A stretch of DNA of 8,467 bases, from positions 1 to 8,467 of the forward strand of contig CAMNAT010000068.1 of assembly GCA_946531785.1 (NCBI GenBank). Reading direction: 5' to 3'. The notes beneath the pieces were generated by a model that searched no databases, was not told the DNA's origin, and saw nothing but the letters and a program-made list of their open reading frames with translations. The position numbers and the translations under genes were made by a program. Of the stretch, positions 5,761 through 8,467 are shown in pieces (the stretch's first letter is position 1; each line of letters opens with the position of its first letter). Origin of the DNA: an uncultured Oscillospiraceae bacterium (GTDB lineage: Bacteria; Bacillota; Clostridia; UBA1381).

Positions 5761-7464
5761 TTATCCTTTGTTTAACAGCTTATAAAGCACGGCACAAGCC
5801 TCTGCTCGTGTTACCGGCTCCTTAGGTTCATATGAGTTTTTATTTCTTCCATTTACTATTCCTGCATTTCTGAGATATGTTACAGCTTCGTCTGCCCAAT
5901 CCGAGATAGCGCTCTGATCATCAAAATCAGCTGTCCTGCTTGTTTTAAGAGTCATTTTTAGTCTGTCTGCAAGTCTTGAAACAACGACCGCCATTTCCTC
6001 TCTTGTGATATAGTCATCGCCATTAAAACGCATCATATCATCACCAAGCATCAGCCCAAGCTCACTTGCCTTCACAGCATACGGATAAAACCACTCACTG
6101 CCGTTAAGGTCAGAGAAATGTACTGCAGCGCCGCTGGAGACATCCCTCGCTGCAGCCGCTATGAGCTTTGCGTATTCTGATCTTTTTATTTGTCGGTTTG
6201 GTTCAAAGCTGTTCTCATCAACGCCATCCACTATGCCTATCCCATACAGATATTCAACAGCCTCTATTGCCCATTGCGCCTCAGTTTCCATATCTCTGAA
6301 AACAGCTCGTCCGCTTTTTATCTGTGAAGCTGCATCTGCCGGCTCAAGCTCTTTTACAGGCTCCGGAGTATTTACAACAGTCGGCATAGTGATCGACGAA
6401 CCGCCGCCTCCGCCTCCGCCGCCGCTGCCTACGCTCTGAGACGACTTGTTTTCCTTTGACTGCTCCTCAGCAACAGCTGCTTTAAACGCCCGAACAATGT
6501 CAGCGTAATCACTATAGCTCTTTCCTATCATTGCTTTTGCCGCATTTGCTTTATTCGAAAGACGACTATAATCGTCAAAGGATATATTAATGTAACCGCT
6601 GCTGTCATATGCTGCAAGCAGGTCATAAACATCCTGCCATTCCCCAAGGCGAAGTGCTTCAGTAAGTGTATAAAGACACAGCACGCTGCCAAACTCGCTT
6701 TTTTTGCTGTAAGCATAGGAATCAGCACGGGAAAACACACCGGTCTGAGCCTTCTCGCCAAGAGTGTCAAGAACGCTTGTTCCATTGTTTTTTTTAGGTA
6801 TCAAAGCTTCCTTTTGAAAAAGCTCAGAATAATACTTTTTATCGGAAAGAGCTTTTACTGATATCGTCTTTTCCTTTATTGCGACAGCAGATACACCGGC
6901 ATAGAATTCATTTATAGCATCCGATACCGCATTCATCTCCGTATCAGTGTCTCCGATTATGAATTTATATACTGCATCCTTATCAGAAACTCGGTTATAT
7001 ATCTCCATATCTAATCCAAGCACGGCACTGTTTTCCTCGAATATGTCACGAAGCTTTTCAACACTCTTTGAGGCCCTCGAATCCTTTATTGCTTCAAATA
7101 TTGCATCTATGTCCATCTTGCTCACATGCTCGAATGACAGTTCGCCCACAGAATCACCACAGCGCGCATATACAGTTATTGTTCCACCGGATGTAAGGTG
7201 GTAGTATTTAAAAGCTGCTTTTCCGCTACTGTCGGTATAAAGCTGATCCATATATATGATCTCGCCCTGCGCATTTTGCACCTTAAGCTCTATCAGCTCA
7301 TCGGCACCCACACCCTCGGCAGAAACAGTACCGTATACAAAGGAGCTTTCCACATCTCTATCCAAGGTTATCTGCACATCATTTTCCGCATACACCGTCA
7401 ATATGCCTGTATATACGCAAAATGTCGCAAGCATCAGGGTTAAGCATTTGATAATCTTACTCAA
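5761..7464 (-). CDS. Exported protein with Ig-like module, helical middle and three C-terminal SLH repeats, 567 aa
   Basis: The order of parts is: signal peptide (1-26, ending TVYA), an Ig-like module (about 28-112) with IIYMDQLYTDSSGKAAF, a mainly helical region (about 115-340), a linker with eight consecutive glycines (348-355) and three SLH repeats (about 389-436, 449-499 and 513-564). The SLH repeats keep the typical F/D-x-D, W-A-x-x-A-V, G-I-V-x-G and P-x-x-x-x-x-R-x-E elements, so the protein should be anchored non-covalently to the cell wall. It starts at a TTG: GAGGA at 7475-7471 is 6 nt ahead, the signal peptide begins at once, and the next methionine would cut into it. The start overlaps the stop of the upstream gene by 8 nt (TTGAGTAA), suggesting coupled translation. 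The role of the helical part is not recognisable; scaffolding or display is an inference from its architecture. Confidence 0.87.
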   Translation of the reverse strand: MSKIIKCLTLMLATFCVYTGILTVYAENDVQITLDRDVESSFVYGTVSAEGVGADELIELKVQNAQGEIIYMDQLYTDSSGKAAFKYYHLTSGGTITVYARCGDSVGELSFEHVSKMDIDAIFEAIKDSRASKSVEKLRDIFEENSAVLGLDMEIYNRVSDKDAVYKFIIGDTDTEMNAVSDAINEFYAGVSAVAIKEKTISVKALSDKKYYSELFQKEALIPKKNNGTSVLDTLGEKAQTGVFSRADSYAYSKKSEFGSVLCLYTLTEALRLGEWQDVYDLLAAYDSSGYINISFDDYSRLSNKANAAKAMIGKSYSDYADIVRAFKAAVAEEQSKENKSSQSVGSGGGGGGGGSSITMPTVVNTPEPVKELEPADAASQIKSGRAVFRDMETEAQWAIEAVEYLYGIGIVDGVDENSFEPNRQIKRSEYAKLIAAAARDVSSGAAVHFSDLNGSEWFYPYAVKASELGLMLGDDMMRFNGDDYITREEMAVVVSRLADRLKMTLKTSRTADFDDQSAISDWADEAVTYLRNAGIVNGRNKNSYEPKEPVTRAEACAVLYKLLNKG

Positions 7465-8467
7465 TGTTGATCCTCACATCCTCTCTGATCATAAAGCCGG
7501 ATGGCTCTTCTGCCGCTGCCTGTATAAAATACCTGCCGCGTTCAAATGAAGACAGATCTATTGTGATCTCATTTCCTTCCCGTGAATATCTCTCATAAGG
7601 TGTATCATTTATAAGTATCTTTACGCCCTTGAGCTCTGTTTCAGGCAACGATATTTTGATCACCCTATCGCTGTGGCAGACTATTGTCTCTTCATTTTCC
7701 ACACCGGTAATAACTATATCCTTGATATCCTCCGCATCCTGCACCTCAGTATAATATCCCAGTCCGTATATCTCATACGGCGGAACAATATCTCGAGGAC
7801 TATTGCAGCCCACTGAGATCTTGGTTATAAGATCGGTGTCAAAATCTCTGAAATCAAGATTCCCGTAAGGACTATACTGAAGCTGAAGCTTGTCCCACGG
7901 TACAGCTACTTGATTCCAGCCCGCTTTGACTGCTTTGCCGTTACTGTGTCCAAGATAATACTGTCTGCCATCCTCAAGATACACAAAAACATTCATGCTG
8001 ACCTTATCCATATCCTCGTCGGCATATACGCTGAAGCACAAGCCTGTGGTATCTCTTAATATTGTCGGATCATCTATCTTAAAATATGGGTAGAACCATC
8101 GGTCATCTCCGTTAAATTTCAGTTTGAATCTTACAGCACCCTCTTTCGATCCTTTAGTTATCTCAGGAGGATCAGCGGAAGCGGTAATGTTTGAGCCATC
8201 ATATGCCGCAGGATCACCACTGTTCTTAAAGTGAGTAACATTTTCCTGCTCCACCTCTTTATAGGCAAGCACCCACGATACAGCCGGGCTTGTCATTTCG
8301 CCGTTGAATTCCCCATTAAACCTGAGAAAATCCATTGAGTTTGGTTTTATCATATCATTAAATGCTATTGTAAATGTAAGCTGTGCTTTTTCCATTGCGC
8401 CTACTGTTACTTCAACCGACGACGGCGTTATTATATATCCCTTAGGTGCTTCAGGCGTTATTACTCC
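7457..8467 (-). CDS. C-terminal part of a large exported carbohydrate-binding-like protein (5' end outside window)
   Basis: The frame is open to the window edge, so 336 C-terminal residues are seen and the ATG at 8395 is probably internal: the 24 residues before it (including GYIITPSSVEVTVGA) look like continuing beta-sandwich sequence, and no ribosome binding site precedes the ATG. Visible residues 1-75 look like an Ig- or cohesin-like strand pattern. About 105-240 resemble a beta-sandwich carbohydrate-binding domain (WFYPYFKIDDP, then GLCFSVYADEDM, NVFVYLEDGRQYYLG, KAGWNQVAVPWDKL and ISVGCN), a pattern I associate with carbohydrate-binding parts of Clostridia polysaccharide lyases and hydrolases. 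About 245-336 form a final Ig-like domain. No SLH repeat is present here, so anchoring, if any, lies upstream. The catalytic part, if there is one, is outside the window. The gene overlaps the start of the SLH gene downstream by 8 nt. Confidence 0.75.
   Translation of the reverse strand, partial: GVITPEAPKGYIITPSSVEVTVGAMEKAQLTFTIAFNDMIKPNSMDFLRFNGEFNGEMTSPAVSWVLAYKEVEQENVTHFKNSGDPAAYDGSNITASADPPEITKGSKEGAVRFKLKFNGDDRWFYPYFKIDDPTILRDTTGLCFSVYADEDMDKVSMNVFVYLEDGRQYYLGHSNGKAVKAGWNQVAVPWDKLQLQYSPYGNLDFRDFDTDLITKISVGCNSPRDIVPPYEIYGLGYYTEVQDAEDIKDIVITGVENEETIVCHSDRVIKISLPETELKGVKILINDTPYERYSREGNEITIDLSSFERGRYFIQAAAEEPSGFMIREDVRINIE
7471..7475 (-). promoter_or_regulatory. Ribosome binding site supporting a TTG start
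   Basis: GAGGA on the minus strand, 6 nt before the TTG at 7464. It lies inside the final codons of the upstream gene and is the main evidence for the non-ATG start of the 567-aa SLH protein. Confidence 0.65.

Noticed and set aside
7167..7175. CATATACAG inside the 567-aa SLH gene matching the arm of the dyad at 236-276
   Set aside because: It is a single unpaired 9-mer in coding sequence with no dyad partner, and is most simply chance in AT-rich DNA.
3138..7549. Plus-strand and alternative minus-strand frames within the SLH and carbohydrate-binding genes (for example 3138-3563, 4563-5008, 6161-6439, 6528-6785, 7198-7549)
   Set aside because: All lie inside long minus-strand genes with recognisable domains, their own translations are low-complexity or unrecognisable, and several overlap one another.
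1..8467. CRISPR array, tRNA, rRNA or transposon genes
   Set aside because: No regularly spaced repeats, cloverleaf-like segments, conserved rRNA stretches, transposase-like proteins or terminal repeats were seen on either strand.

Overview
The window reads as an accessory, polysaccharide-related surface locus from a Gram-positive Clostridia-type bacterium (Firmicutes). The evidence is strong AGGAGG-type ribosome binding sites, two exported proteins with S-layer homology (SLH) domains, a YesN/AraC-type response regulator typical of Firmicutes sugar loci, and a moderate, AT-leaning base composition judged by eye. A gut or fibre-degrading relative is plausible, but the species cannot be read from the sequence. 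Every gene I can support lies on the minus strand, so transcription runs from high to low coordinates.

Layout in transcription order: (1) 8467-7457, the C-terminal 336 residues of a large exported protein with a carbohydrate-binding-like beta domain and a terminal Ig-like domain, with its 5' end outside the window; (2) 7464-5761, a 567-aa exported protein with an Ig-like module, a helical middle, a poly-glycine linker and three C-terminal SLH repeats, starting at a TTG that overlaps the previous stop; (3) 5719-3098, an 873-aa exported protein with three N-terminal SLH repeats and a long beta-rich body of unknown function; (4) 3029-2295, a response regulator with a REC domain and an AraC-type DNA-binding domain; (5) a 223-bp gap holding a perfect dyad and a candidate -10 box; (6) 2071-360, two successive copies of a two-gene unit, each an exported protein of about 215 aa followed by a leaderless protein of about 60 aa; (7) a 187-bp gap with a perfect 14-bp inverted repeat; (8) 166-1, the N-terminus of a large GH106/alpha-L-rhamnosidase-like glycoside hydrolase.

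The most interesting part is 360-2071. The two exported proteins are clearly paralogous and the two small proteins appear paralogous, so the unit probably arose by tandem duplication. Start signals are tightly linked within each pair: the ribosome binding site of each small gene lies inside the end of the preceding gene. A short sequence pattern in the exported proteins also occurs in the N-terminal Ig-like module of the 567-aa SLH protein, which suggests the whole set belongs to one cell-surface assembly. Its function is not evident from the sequence.

For five genes the longest open frame starts too early or at a non-ATG codon. I chose starts from ribosome binding sites and signal peptides and explain each choice. 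I saw no tRNA, rRNA, CRISPR array, insertion sequence or recognisable riboswitch.
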